Shown in pieces: positions 46,925-60,595 of a stretch of DNA of 64,000 nt. How positions within the stretch are numbered: the first letter of the stretch is position 1; each line of letters begins with the position of its first letter. The position numbers were made by a program, and so were the translations under genes. Source of the DNA: Ovis canadensis (taxonomy: Eukaryota > Chordata > Mammalia > Artiodactyla > Bovidae); contig NC_091255.1 in NCBI RefSeq assembly GCF_042477335.2, positions 34,884,501 through 34,948,500 on the forward strand, written 5' to 3'. The notes beneath the pieces are model-generated. The model saw only the letters and a program-made list of their open reading frames with translations. It made no database searches and was not told the DNA's origin.

Positions 46925-47060
46925 AGGCTAAGTGCTCACTGACTCCTCAATACAGCCTTGTGCAATAGGTACTATTATTCCCATTTACTGCTGGGGAAGC
47001 TGATACACAAACAGATTAAGCAACTTGCCCAGAGTCACACAGCTAATGAGTGAGTCCATA
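46925..47060 (-). repeat. MIR-like fragment
   Basis: TACTATTATTCCCATTTACT, AAGCAACTTGCCCAGAGTC, ACACAGCTAATGAGTG: the MIR core on the reverse strand. Confidence 0.75.
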
Positions 47061-47262
47061 CCATGGGCCATGACTCTTTACTGAATAAAAGGGAATCTTT
47101 CAGTCAACAAATATTTGAGTATCTACCATAAATTAGGTAATAAAGGAGCTCCACAAATATGATCTTTGCTCTCAAGGAGGGAAAAATTAATGGAGGTAAT
47201 TTAGAGAAAAACAGAAACTCATAAGAAAATGGTGAAGCAGAACAAAGTGAAGTCTCCTAAGA

Positions 47263-47475
47263 GCAGGCATGCATGCTAAGTTGCTTCAGTAATGTCCCAC
47301 TCTTTGTGATCCTGTGGTCTGCAGCCTGCCACACTCCTCTGTCCATGGGATTTCCCAAGCAAGAATACTGGAGTGAGTTGCCATGCCCTTCTTCAGGGGA
47401 TCTTTCCAATCCAGGGAATGAACTCAGGCCTGCCATATGAGATTCTTTACCATCTGAGCAACTGGGGAAGCCCAT
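47263..47475 (-). mobile_element. Bov-tA SINE
   Basis: Reverse copy: GCATGCATGCTAAGTTGC to AACTGGGGAAGCCC, with a deletion across the B-box region. Confidence 0.87.
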
Positions 47476-47617
47476 TCCTAAGAGAGGTATATACATTTCT
47501 CCATAGGGGTTCAGAGCAAAGAGTTGACACCCTCCCTTCACATCTGGATTGGAAGATGAAGGCTTCACTCAGGAGATGGGATCTGAGCTGGATCTAAAAG
47601 GATAACAATATTCTTTT

Positions 47618-47943
47618 ACATATTTATGGTTTTATTTACTTTTGGCTGTGCTGGCTCGCTGTTACTATGTGGGCTCTTCTCTAGTTGCAGTGAGCAGGGG
47701 CTATATTCTAGTTGCAATGCACAGGCTTCTCACTGCAGTGGCTTCTCTTGGTGCAGAGCAGAGACTCTAAGGTGCGCAGGCTTCAGCAGCTGTGGCTCCC
47801 AGGCCCTGGAGCGCAGGCTCAACAGCTGCAGTGCAGGGGGCTCAGTTGCTCTGAGGCACGGGGGATCTTCGCTCACCAGGGATCGAACCCATGTTTCCTG
47901 CACTGACAGGTACATGCTTTATCACTGAGGCACCAGGGAAGCC
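47618..47943 (-). mobile_element. CHR-type SINE, full length
   Basis: Reverse copy: TTTGGCTGTGCTGGCTCGC, GGGATCGAACCCATGTTTCC B-box complement, ending GAGGCACCAGGGAAGCC. Its minus strand is GC-rich and creates several overlapping ORFs. Confidence 0.87.
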
Positions 47944-48890
47944 TAAGGACAGCAGTATTCGGACCAGAAGATATCTGGGCAAGGATAGAAGTGGTTCTAG
48001 GCCAAAAAAAAGGAATGACGATGTTAGGGAATCCCATCCCGCCAGTGGGTATCCTGGTGGGCCAAATGGAACAAAGCACGAACCAGGACCAGATCCCCTG
48101 ACCACCCACCTTGGGATCTTTCCACTACTCTTCACTGTCAGAACACTCACCTGGGGATGATTCATGCTTCTGTGCTTGAAAAAACCTCCCTGGGACTCAA
48201 GGGCTTTAGTTTGGAAGGAAGTGACTCCTTCCTACTTCCTTATCTGGAGGTGAATTTCTAGTTCTGGCCTGCTGCCAAGAAGCTGAGAGTGATTTCATGC
48301 TAGTCTTTTACTGCTCTTATGATCTCTGCCACACCCACCTTGATATACCCCTTTTATAAGCCTCATGATGGCTTCTCTCTCCTGCTAGTCTTTATTAGAG
48401 GAGAATCTGGGTCTGACTCAAAGATAAATAGGTTTAGTCCATAATCACAGAGAGGCCAGAGTCAAGAGGAGATGACAAACACAAATTCATAATTGCATCA
48501 TCACATGGTACCACGAGTAGTGATGGAGATGTGCCCAGGGTAAGCTGAAAAAGAAAAGGGTCCCTAACCCAGAATGAGAGAATTGAGGTTTCCTGAGATG
48601 AGAGCAGTTAAGCTGAGATGCACAGTGACAGGAGGCATCTAATCAAAGGGGGCCTGTGAGGTGTGGAGCACCGTCCAGGAGAAACACAGGCAGAAACAGT
48701 GTGGTATCTATAAAGAACCATCAACAATTTGATGGGAGGCAGAGAATGCCAGTAAAAAGGGAGGAGAGGAAGAAAGAGATATTTAATATGCCTTTGTGCC
48801 ATCAAAAATACATAGGAAAATGTATCCTAAGCAGTAGATCCTCTGTAAATTAAAAAAATAAAATAAAGAAACACAATAAGATAATAGATT
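47944..48890. other. Intergenic, no gene recognised
   Basis: Unique-looking sequence; ORFs at 47842-48165 run out of the neighbouring SINE and are not gene-like. Confidence 0.4.
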
Positions 48891-49180
48891 AGGATCTCCC
48901 TGGTAGCACATTAGATAGGAACTGCCCACCAATGCAGGGGACATAGATTCAATCCCTGGTCCAGGAAGATCCCTCATACCGCAGGGCAATTAAGGCTGTG
49001 CGGCAGGACTACTGAGCCCACCAGGTGCAACTGCTGGAGCCCTTGTGCCTGGGGTCTGGGCACCACAACAAGAGAAGGCTGAGCACTGCATCAGAGCAGC
49101 CCCTGCTCATTGCCTCTAGAGAAAGCCCATGCACAGCAACGCAGACCCAGCACAACCAAAAATAAATAAAGAAAATTATT
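48891..49180 (+). mobile_element. CHR-type SINE, full length
   Basis: GGATCTCCCTGGTAGCACA head, ATTCAATCCCTGGTCCAGG B-box, GACCCAGCACAACCAAAAAT end. Confidence 0.85.
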
Positions 49181-49371
49181 TCTATAAAAGAGGGAATTAG
49201 GATTTAAGGGGAAAAAAGAAATTTTTTTAAAAAAAGATGATGGATTAAATGTTCTCCAAAGTTCATTACAGTTCCCAAGTCAGTGCTGCTATAAGTGGCA
49301 GTGCAAGCCCTCTCTGAGATTTGAGTTCCAAAGGTTATGAGTTTCTGATGGAAGATATGGTCATTTATTCA

Positions 49372-49563
49372 CTGCCTCGTTTGACTCTTTCACGACCCTA
49401 TGGACTATAGCCCACCAGGCTCCTCTGTCCATGGGATTTCCCAGGCAAGAATACTGGAGTGGGTTGCCGTTTCCCAAGCCAGGAGATCTTCTCTACTCAT
49501 GTATCGAACCTGTGTTTCCTGCATTGCAGGCAGATTGTTCACCATCTAAACCACCAGGACTGC
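49372..49563 (-). mobile_element. Bov-tA SINE
   Basis: Reverse copy: CTGCCTCGTTTGACTCTTTC, ACTGGAGTGGGTTGCC, GTATCGAACCTGTGTTTCC. Confidence 0.86.
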
Positions 49564-49765
49564 CACAGCAGAAGGCAAAGAGCAGGAAGGTGGCAGCACC
49601 CCCCTGTGATCACCATCTTAGGTGACACAGAGGAGGGATAAGTCATCAAAATCATTACAAAGGGCTTACCCCATGGAAAATGGTTCACAAATTAAGGGCC
49701 TTCACAGTGCCTGCCCCAAGGCCAGTCCTCACAAGGCTATGAGGCTTTTGGGTCCACCTTCTCTG

Positions 49766-49865
49766 TGTGTGTTCAGTTGCTCAGAGGATCTTCCCAACCA
49801 AAGGATCACACCCACATCTCCTGCATTGGCAGGCAGATTCTTTATCAACTGTGCCACTGGGCAAC
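49766..49865 (-). mobile_element. Bov-tA SINE with large internal deletion
   Basis: Reverse tail GTGTGTGTTCAGTTGCTCAG joined directly to AGGATCTTCCCAACCAAAGG and the head, so about 100 bp of the middle are missing. Confidence 0.8.
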
Positions 49866-50304
49866 TGCTGCCTACAGACCCACAATATCAGAATGTTATA
49901 TGCTGCTGTGAAATCTTCAACACAGGAACCCTAGGAAGTGTCTAGGATTCCAGGTATCAGATACTTCATGGCTACTAAGGAAATTAGGGGAAAGGGAAAA
50001 CCAGGAGACAGGAGAATCTTTACCACTTGCCCCTCCCACCTACTTGGATTGGATATTATGGAACCATCATCTTTGGTGGCTGCAGAATGAGAACAGTGTT
50101 AGGCCCCTTGAACTCACTCACTCCCTATCCAGGAAGTGCAGTTCCAAAATAAAAATAAAAATCTTTCAAATTAGAGGAAAAAAAAAAAAGAAGAAGTGCT
50201 ACTCCCCAGGATGCCCTGTTTCCTGGGGAACTCAGTGGGTGCTACAGAGTTAGCAGGGCTATTTATGCACCGTGAAGCCATCTACCAAGAACCACAGGGA
50301 CAAC

Positions 50305-50545
50305 TCCCCTGGCAGCTCAGTGGATAAAAATCCACCTGCCAGTCCATGAGACACCGGGTTCGATCCCTGGTCTGAGAAGACCCCACATAGTGGGAGACAA
50401 CTAAGGCTGGGCTCCAAAACTACTGAAATCGGAGCTCTAGAGCCCCTGTTCTGCAACTAATGTAGCCTTCACTGGAGAAAACTAGAGAAAGCCATATACA
50501 GCAACAAAGACCCAGTGCAGTCAGAAAAAAAATTTAAATTAAAAA
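50305..50545 (+). mobile_element. CHR-type SINE
   Basis: AACTCCCCTGGCAGCTCAG head, GGTTCGATCCCTGGTCTGAG B-box, GACCCAGTGCAGTCAGAAAA end. Confidence 0.85.
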
Positions 50546-50934
50546 AAGGCAGCACATGGATTCTTCAGGTGAGATGGGTATGTTAGATCCCAATGCCCCC
50601 CTCCTTGCTTATTCCCCCACCATTATCCCCTCCCCAGGGGTACCACATGCCTTGTCTCCCAATTTTGCTCTTTTGTGAAAATTCATGGTGAATCCCTAGG
50701 TTTGGGGCACTCCTTACTGAGACTTCCGCTGACCTTGTTTCCATTTATGCCCAGCCTCTCTAGATGTGAACAAGTGACGCCGGGGATGCTCGTCAGTCAA
50801 ATCTGTCAAACTCTAACTTGCTTAATATTAATAAATAAAATACTGTAACCTACCTTCACTGATCAGGCTTGCCTAAAATTGTTTTTACAGTAACGTGCAT
50901 GTCCTCTAAGGTTCACGTAGCCTAAACAAAAATA

Positions 50935-51125
50935 ACTTTGAGTGAGACGTCCTTCAGTCAGCAGCGTCCAGTTTGAGCTCCACCCAGTTAAAACTGGTTG
51001 ACTGCCGGCCTTCCAACTGGGCATACGCAAGTGCCTCTTGGTGCCGTTTGGACGTCGGAGAGCCTCAGACGTCAAACTCCGCCCTCAGAACGTGCTAATG
51101 GCGCCATTTTCTCAACATGAGGTCC
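50935..51125. promoter_or_regulatory. Small CpG-richer block with a YY1-like palindrome
   Basis: CpGs are denser here than in neighbouring sequence (AGACGTC, GACGTCGGAG, CAGACGTCAAACTCCGCC). It contains the 12-bp palindrome AATGGCGCCATT at 51097-51108, whose halves resemble the YY1 core ATGGC. No exon is recognised beside it; a minor promoter or an old methylation-protected site are both possible. Confidence 0.35.
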
Positions 51126-51174
51126 TTGAAAGAAGCCTTTGGCTTAGTTGCACCTACTCAGAAAGTAGATAACC

Positions 51175-51221
51175 ATATATATATATATATATATATATAT
51201 ATGGTTATATATATATAAATT
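51175..51221. repeat. (AT)n microsatellite, partly palindromic
   Basis: CCATATATAT...ATATGG followed by TTATATATATATAAAT; the first part is an inverted repeat able to fold on itself. Confidence 0.93.
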
Positions 51222-51223
51222 TA

Positions 51224-51392
51224 CTTCTTTGGCTGTGTCTGGGTCTTAGTGGCAGCATGAAGGATCATTTGTTTTCCCACTGGGGCTTAGTTGCCTGGCC
51301 GCAGGTGGGATCCCATTTTCCCGACCAAGGATGGAAACCACATCCCCTCCATGGGAAGGTGGATTCTTATCTGCTGTACCACCAGGGAAGTC
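51224..51392 (-). mobile_element. CHR-type SINE
   Basis: Reverse copy: TTTGGCTGTGTCTGGGTC, GGTGGGATCCCATTTTCCC, TGTACCACCAGGGAAGTC. Confidence 0.84.
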
Positions 51393-51497
51393 TGATTTTT
51401 CTCATTTTTTCCAACCGTTTAAAAATGTAAAAACCATTCTTAGCTCTCAGGCTATACAGAAACAGGAGGCAGGCCAGAGCAACTCCATGCGTGCATG

Positions 51498-51718
51498 CGC
51501 CGCGTTCAAAGTTGCTTCAGTCGTGTCTGACTCTGCAACCCATGGACTGTAACCCACCAGGCTCCTCTGTCCACTGGATTCTCCAGGAAGGAATACTGCA
51601 GTGGGTTGCGCTGCCCTCCTCCAGGAGACCTTCTCAATCAAGGAATCTAACCCATGTCTCTTATGTCTCCTGCACTGACAGGCGGGTTCTTTACCATTAG
51701 TGTCACCTGGGAAGCCCC
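51498..51718 (-). mobile_element. Bov-tA SINE
   Basis: Reverse copy: AAGTTGCTTCAGTCGTGTC to GTCACCTGGGAAGCCCC. Confidence 0.9.
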
Positions 51719-52511
51719 AGAAAGACCCCTGAGATGAACAAAAACAAGTGAAGAAGTACGATAAGTAGCCGTTCAAAGAGAGAGGAGGACTAAGTGGAAA
51801 ATAAAAGTGAAATACACCAGAAAGTGTGAATGTCTCTGGGTAAAGTGATGGTAAAGTCAAAGAAGGTCCTCTGAAGAGACAATGTTTCCATTGAGGCATA
51901 AGTGATACACAAAGATAGGAAAGGAAAGTGCTTAGACACTCAGAGGTAAAGTGAACAATGTGGGTGAGCCATGGTAAGGAGACTGGCTCTCAACCTAGGT
52001 GTCCTGGGAACCACAGATTTGCACAGTGAGAAAGGCTGTAAGGTTGGGCCCCAGAAGCTCTATTTCTAAGAAACTTCACATGTGACTCTGATGTACAACC
52101 AAATTAAGAACTCCATAGCACCCTAATCATTCCCCCTTGAAGGTCTGACTCTGGATATTCTTCTAGAATCTTCTTGAAAGGGTATTTCCAAAGACCTTTC
52201 CCCAACCATGTAGTCTGCAGTAAGGACTTTTAGCTGGGTCCCGGTCTCACCATCCCACATTCTTCCTGTTTCATGACTGAAGCATGATGATGTCCTGAAC
52301 CATACAGAAAGCAAACTGGGTGGTTCCTTCATCATAGGCGTGACAGGAGTCTGCCTGGTTCTGGGCAAACTTTCTCTGGAGTTAATTCAAGTGTGGACGC
52401 CCTGGAATTTAACAAAGATAAGAATCCATCTGACATTTTATCATATTTATTAAACATATTTAGTTACTTTGCAATATAAATCCTGTTATCTACTAAAAGT
52501 TATGATATAGG

Positions 52512-52715
52512 ACTTTCTTGGTGGTCCAGGGATTAAGAAGTCACCTTCCAGTGCAGGGGACGCTGGTCTGATCCCTGGTCAGGAAACTAAGATCCCACAT
52601 GCCTCAGGGGCAACTAAGCCCACATACCACACTAGAGAGGCTACTGGTGTTGCAACGAAGATCCCTCCAGCTACAACCAAAACCCAATGCAGCCAAATAA
52701 GTAAATATTTTTCAA
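52512..52715 (+). mobile_element. CHR-type SINE
   Basis: GGACTTTCTTGGTGGTCCAG head, GGTCTGATCCCTGGTCAGG B-box, AACCCAATGCAGCCAAATAA end. Confidence 0.85.
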
Positions 52716-52799
52716 AATTATGATATAGCCAAAGGCTATTCATTATGTTTACAAGTGATCTCCTTAGTAAGAATTGGTTAACATCAATTATGATCTGAG

Positions 52800-52925
52800 A
52801 ACTCAAACTTTGATTAAATTTGTAGACTTTTCCCTCCAGGATGAATTCTCTGAAACTCAACAATGTGAGCATTTAATTTAAAGCCTGAACCACATTTGGC
52901 TATTATGAACAATAGAAACAGTACC
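52800..52925 (-). pseudogene. Single degenerate C2H2 zinc-finger relic
   Basis: On the minus strand this reads KCGSGF, KLNAH, then IVEFQRIHPGGKS. The spacing matches a C2H2 finger exactly (C-G-K-A-F, five residues, L, two residues, H, then QRIHTGEK), but the first Cys is absent and the first zinc-binding His is Phe. A stop follows within ten residues, and a further finger-like piece (KVYKFNQS) continues in another frame. Confidence 0.55.
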
Positions 52926-53399
52926 AGCCTGGAGTCTGAGACCTGAGGTCTGGTTCCAGTCCTCTTTTGCAGTTTTCCTTTCCCTCTGCAGTCCCACATA
53001 ACCTAACCTGCTGAGCAGATAGGCGGGTGTTCAATAAATACTTGTTGAATAAACATTCTAGGGTACATTTATAGGAGACAGCGAGGGATCTTTTGTGGTG
53101 AGGAAATGTGGATGATTTCTGTTTTCTTTCTTCTATTTTTCTGTATTTGCTAAATTTCGAACAAAGCAAATCCCAATCCAAAAGTTCCTCTAGTATGTGG
53201 GCATCGCTGCCCCTATGGCAGAAGGTGCTTAGTGAATGTCCCTCCTCTACTCTTTCTTTGGAATTCCTGATCATCCATGATGGGGAAGAAAATATTAACT
53301 CTGAAGGAAGTCGGGTCACCTCTTCTGGTAAACGAAGATTAAAGCTAGTCTCGGAGTAAGAAATGCCCACAAGGCCCCCAGCCCTACACACCAGCCCCA

Positions 53400-53700
53400 A
53401 ACCGCCCTCCTGGTGCCCCCGAACCGGGTAAAATCAACCCGGTGCAACTCCGGGGACGCTGGAAAGGGAAGCCATGCCCAGAGACGCGTCATGCCCAGCC
53501 TTCTGCGCCTGCGCGCCCTGACCCTGGAGACTCAAGAACGCGCAAGGCCTCGCTCTTTCAAGACTCTGTGAACGCGCAAAGGCGGCCAGCGAGGGAACGT
53601 GCACCCTGTGTCCCCCTGGCGGACAACAGTGGAACAACGGGGCTTGGGGGAGAGGTATTGGTGGATAGAGGGTGCCAGGAGTCACGGAGGTACGTTCTGG
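53400..53700. promoter_or_regulatory. Orphan CpG-rich promoter-like block
   Basis: Dense CpG sequence with an NRF1-type site TGCGCCTGCGC at 53504-53514 and other GCGC-rich words (GACGCGTCATGCC, GAACGCGCAA twice). There is no TATA box. No recognisable exon lies next to it. It could be the promoter of the gene whose finger relic is at 52.8 kb, of an unseen noncoding RNA, or of a lost or unrecognised gene between ZFP3 and KIF1C. ORFs across it (53442-53865 plus, 53685-53434 minus) have no domain. Confidence 0.6.
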
Positions 53701-53794
53701 GGAATCCGCCTTCGTTTTGCGGCACCTCCCTACCTTTCTTCCCCAGTCCTCATTGCCAGTTCAGAACAAGGGAAAAGGGAAGGCACCAACCCTG

Positions 53795-53955
53795 AGCCCT
53801 TAATATGTGCCAGGCCCTTTGCATCTATTATCTTATTAAATCTTTCCACTGCAGTATTAGTCTGATTTACAAAGAACGAGAGTGAGACCCAGAGCGGATG
53901 ACTTACTTAGAGACACACAGCTAACTAGTGATGAGTTTGGGACCCAGATCTGTGT
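53795..53955 (-). repeat. MIR-like element
   Basis: AATATGTGCCAGGCCCTTTG, CATCTATTATCTTATTAAAT, AGACACACAGCTAACTAGTG: MIR on the reverse strand. Confidence 0.75.
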
Positions 53956-54566
53956 GTTCCAAAGGTTGTCTGGAGCCCGGACCTTTGGTGGCATGGGGCC
54001 CTGGGCTTGGAGAAACCAGAACCTGCTTCTCCTCTCTGGCTGAGAAGTCTAGGCAAGAACACCCAGAACCATTTCCACGGTCATTTGAAAGAAGCTTAGC
54101 TCGTTAGGCAGGAGAATTTTTCAGGCTGGTCCATGTGCCTAGGGCATCAGGCAGGATAAGAACTAAGGGGGTCAGGGCAAGACTTTCCCAGGTATCCCCA
54201 CACAGTCCTTTTCCAGGTCCAATGACAGAGGGAACACAGGAAAGGACCTGGAAGGGTCAAGGTGGAAATCCTCATTGATGAGGCTATCAGGGCATGGCAG
54301 GTTAATGTCGGTGCCTACAACTGTGGGATTGTCTAGGGATGATGAGAGAGACAGTTTCTACAACACCCATCTGGTGACCAGACCTTTAGGAGAGATATAC
54401 TATCCAGATGATGCCACCATCTCCTCTTGCCTTTCAAGAGAGACAGAAGTCGGTGGGAGGAGGGAGAATTTGTATAATGAGGCAGAGGCTGCTGGCCTGA
54501 ATTTCCAAGGCAACCAAGGATAAAATTGTAGAAATGTCCAAACTGAGGGAGCTACAGATACTTTGG
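53956..54566. other. Intergenic, no gene recognised
   Basis: Unique-looking sequence; the ORF at 54275-54523 has no domain. Confidence 0.4.
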
Positions 54567-54770
54567 GGCTTCCCAAGTGGCTCAGATGGTAAAGAATCTG
54601 CCTGCAGTGCACATCTGGGTTTGATCCCTGGGTTGGGAACCTTCTGTGGAGATGGGAATGGTTAACCCACTCCAGTTTTCTTGCCTGGAGAATTCCATGG
54701 ACAGAGAAGCCTGGCAGGCTACAATCCATGGGGCCACAGAGTCAGACATGACCGAGCAATGCACACATAC
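54567..54770 (+). mobile_element. Bov-tA SINE
   Basis: GGCTTCCCAAGTGGCTCAG head, GGTTTGATCCCTGGGTTGGG B-box, tail GAGTCAGACATGACCGAGC followed by an ACACATAC-rich end. Confidence 0.9.
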
Positions 54771-55924
54771 ACATACATACAGAAAGCTGGCTGGCAGGCA
54801 GTCTGGATGACTTTGGCTTGTGATCCTGGAGGAGGCGCACAAGTAGTGGCTCTCACTTCCTCTCAGGGCAGATTTGGAAGAGGCCAGAAAACGAGAGGCA
54901 GACTCACAAGAGGAGAAGGCAATATGGTTTTCTAGAAGGAAAAATGATACCTGACATCCTAAAGACATGAAACAGTCTGGGCTTCAGTCAAGTTGACCTG
55001 AGTTAGAATCCTAACTGTGCCAAACCCCGGTCTTCCTATCTGAGAAATGGACACAAAAAGATGTTAGCATGTATAGCACAGATGAGATTAGTGGATAATT
55101 CTCTGAATGAAATCTAAAATTCATCACATTTTAAAAGACTGATCTAGTAAAGAGAAGTTGATAAAAAGTGGTATAAAACATATTTATACAAGGTAATCTT
55201 GAGGGGAAAATGATCCAACTGTATTTTAGTAAACTGTCTTTCCCATCTCAACTTCCACAAACTGCCTGTACCACTCAGCTTGCTCTGACCTGGAGAGAAC
55301 TTTGTATTCTATCATTTTCTTGCTCACATTTAGTCTCCTTGACTAGATTATAAACTGCTCAAATAAACACAGTTGACAAACCGTCCATTACATTCCAGAT
55401 ATTGGGTCACTGTCAACAGATCCCTGAAGACCTGGCAGTTGAGGTTGCCAAAATAAAGGTAGCCAGCATCATGGTGCGGAAACCAAGAGTAAACATAATC
55501 ATGGTCTTGCCCAGAGCTGTGGTTTGGCTGCAATTGGGATAATGTCTATGGTTTTGGCTGCTTGCACCTCAAGACGGACATCAAGAAGCTGTGGGCAAGC
55601 AGCTCAAATTTTCAAATGGGTGGAAGTGTTTTCCTGAGTACAGGTTGAAAACATGGAGATCCCACAGCCTGGCCTGGTGCAGGCAGAACACAGATGTAAC
55701 TTCCTGCAAAATGTGAACTTTCATGGACATGCTCCTCCGAGCCAGAACATTAAAACAAGCAGGTAGCATGCTTCTTAAAACAATCTTAAGACAAAAATAT
55801 TACCTGGAATACTGATTGCGCCCTGCCAAATGGCATGAAAACAGGTAGGTGCAGTAAGCTTGACCAACACATTCATTGTTAAACATCCCGAGATAGAACA
55901 GAACCTGGGGAAACTGTGTCTACA
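54771..55924. other. Intergenic, no gene recognised
   Basis: No young repeat and no domain-bearing ORF over about 1.1 kb. Confidence 0.4.
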
Positions 55925-56230
55925 TGGCTTCCCTGAGAGCTCAGCTGGTAAAGAATCTGCCTGCAATGCAGGAGACCCCAGTTTGACTCCTGGGTCAGGG
56001 AAGATCTCCTGGAGAAAGGATAGGCTACCAACTCCAGTATTCTTGGGCTTCGCTAGTGGCTCAGACAGTAAAGAATCCACCCGCAATGTGGGAGACCTGG
56101 GTTAGGAAGATCCCCTGGAGGAGGGCATGGCAACCCACTTCACTATCCTTGCCTGGAGAATCCCCATGGACAGAGGACCCCGGCAGACTATAGCCCAGAG
56201 TCACCAAAGAGTCAGACACGACTAAACACA
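55925..56230 (+). mobile_element. Bov-tA dimeric SINE
   Basis: Two tRNA-like heads in series: GGCTTCCCTGAGAGCTCAG at the start and GGGCTTCGCTAGTGGCTCAG at about 56045, the second carrying the BovB-derived tail (AGAGTCAGACACGACTAAAC). Either a dimeric subfamily or one SINE inserted into the tail of another. Confidence 0.88.
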
Positions 56231-56654
56231 GGCATAGGGAAACCTTTAGAATAGCTAAGTGACCCAAAGAACCAGAATCAGGCCTTGCTCCCAAATCCCT
56301 CCACTTCCTGAGGAACAGGCAGTTGGGTGTTAACAGGCTGGAACTTCCTCTTCCTCCCCACTCATCCCTCTCTTGCCTCCCTCGAGGACAATGATAGCTG
56401 TTTTGGAGACAGAGATGGAGATGCTGGGTAAGCAGAAATGAAAGGGATGAAAGGAATGGGTTACACACTCTCCAGAGAGAACACGTGATATTGAACATTC
56501 TAGAAACTGTAATGGAAACAGCCTTCTATATTATTAACCTGAATGGCGACTTCATGGGTGCACACGCATGCAAAAATTCACTTAGCCACGCTTGAAGTTC
56601 TGCGCACTTTGCTACATCACTGAAAACCAAAACTGAACGACCATCAGCCACAGG

Positions 56655-57195
56655 CTTCTCTGTTTGCTAGCTTTTATTGAAGGGTCCCACATACTCACGG
56701 GACCCGAGCCAAACCAGAAACCAGACAGGTCTCCCCAAATATAGCAGGAGGCCTGAAAGGGGGAGGGGAATGACTTATGATCCCGCCACACCTCCCTGGA
56801 AACAAACCCACCACAGACAGACAGACAGACAGGGGCCAGGACGGGGAGACCTCACTTCCCTCTAGGTTCTCTCCTCTGCCCCGACTTGAAAAGAAAGTCA
56901 AACACTGACTACATAGCACCCAGCCCCCCACCCACCCTAGCAGCGTTTGTGGGACCTCCCCTGCAAGGGGGGCCCCGAGGCAGCTTCCCATCGCTCTCCT
57001 TCACTTTGGTTCGCTCCTGGCAGCTCCGTGCCCTTGTCCTTCCTCAGCCTCCGGCCCAGTCACCCCTACGTCTTCTATCACCTACTCGGACCTTCTCTCT
57101 CTCTCTCTCTTTTCCAGGGCCTCCCTGCCTCTGGGGAAGCAGTGTTCCTCCCACTGAGGGGCCCCACCAGGCCCTCTCTGCCCAGGATGCGGGGC
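56655..57195 (-). terminator. KIF1C: KIF1C 3' UTR and polyadenylation signal
   Basis: About 540 bp of GC-rich 3' UTR follow the KIF1C stop. AATAAA occurs on the minus strand at 56678-56673 (CAATAAAAGC), so cleavage is expected near 56655. No SINE interrupts the UTR. Contains a (CTCT)n tract at 57091-57110 and a short GTCT repeat at 56811-56830. Confidence 0.78.
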
Positions 57196-58260
<1,065 letters not shown>

Positions 58261-58740
58261 ATGCCCTGGGGATACAGCAGTCAGTAAAAACGGAAGAAAA
58301 ATACCTGCCATCATTTCAGTGGACTGACACAACTGACAAATGAGACAAACATACAGCATGGTACGTATGCTATGCTTCCATAAAAAGCTGAATGTATGTG
58401 TTCAAGTTACTTAATATATATTATTTATATTATACAGTATATAGAGTACCATGTTGTAGATTTTATATAAATACAAAAATATATATTCACATGGAAAAGA
58501 CCAGAACAAGAAGAGGGGACAGGAGGCCAGGGTGGGAGGAATGACAATGAAAGAACAGGAAGAGGTTCACTGAAACGTTATCATTTTAGTGAACACCTCC
58601 TGTGAAGGGTGAGCTATATGGTCTCAGCGAGGAAGGGCGTTCTCGGCAGAGGGAACAGCAGGCTCAAAGGCTTTGAGGCCAGGGGTTCAAGGAACAGCAA
58701 GGACCCTAGGGTTTGGAGAGGGGAGAGCAAGGAGACAGGG
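58261..58740 (+). repeat. L2-like fragments
   Basis: GGGGATACAGCAGTCAGTAA near the start and CAGAGGGAACAGCAGGCTC, AAAGGCTTTGAGGCCAGG near the end resemble L2 3' text, with an AT-rich gap (58410-58490) between. Confidence 0.5.
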
Positions 58741-59099
58741 GCAAGGGTTGCATGTGGAGTTGTAAGCTTTCAACAAGCATGACTGTCGTCATGACCAGCT
58801 GCCTGTCATCCCCCTTCAGCAGGCAAGTGGGAACACAGCCGAAATTCTGTCTGTTGTGAGTAACCCCTATAGCTAGCATGATGCCCAGCACACAGTAAAC
58901 ACTCAACTCTTGTTGACTGAACACATGCAAAACCGGGGTAGGTGGTAACACTATGGCTTACGGGGCCACTGTGAAGATTTACACAGCGACACAGAAGTGC
59001 TCAGTACAGCGGCCACCAGAGTCGAGGGTCACCCAGGAGAGGGGTGGTTCTAAGTATGTGAACACCCATTGAGTGGTAACGTAAGGGATTGTACCCTTT

Positions 59100-60085
<986 letters not shown>

Positions 60086-60327
60086 TCAGGGCCATGCATC
60101 CCAACAACACAGAAACACGGTGGTTAGAACCGTGCAGTGCGGGGCACAGGACTTGATCTCCGCTTGTCTGCACAGCAGAGGTGATGACAGCACCTCCCCA
60201 CAGGTACTTGGAGTGTGTGGTGTGGTGGCTGGCACAGAGGAAGTGAGTATAGCTAATAAGCTGCAGCCATGCCCAGTGTGGGTTTCATGTATATATCACT
60301 CAGGACGAGATTAAAGATTTAAAAGTT

Positions 60328-60535
60328 CAAGGGACTTTCTTGTTGCTCCAGTGGTTAAGAATCCTCCTTGCAATGTGGGGGACACTGTTCCACCCTTGGT
60401 TGGCGAACTAAGATCCCATGTGCCATGGGTCAACTAAGCCCATTCGCCACAACTAGAGAACCTGTGCACTGCAACAAAAGATCCCACGTGACACAACTAA
60501 GACCCAGTGCAGCCAAATGAATACATATTTTAAAG
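60328..60535 (+). mobile_element. CHR-type SINE in KIF1C intron
   Basis: GGGACTTTCTTGTTGCTCC head, ACCCTTGGTTGGCGAAC degraded B-box, GACCCAGTGCAGCCAAATGA end. Confidence 0.84.
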
Positions 60536-60595
60536 AGTAAAAATAAAAGCAAGTCTACTCAAAGAACAATCTTAAATAAGTAACAGCTCATGGGT

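Noticed and set aside
52903-53400. 165-codon minus-strand ORF upstream of the finger relic
   Set aside because: No domain and no KRAB or SCAN signature; it may include decayed exon sequence but nothing supports it as a gene.
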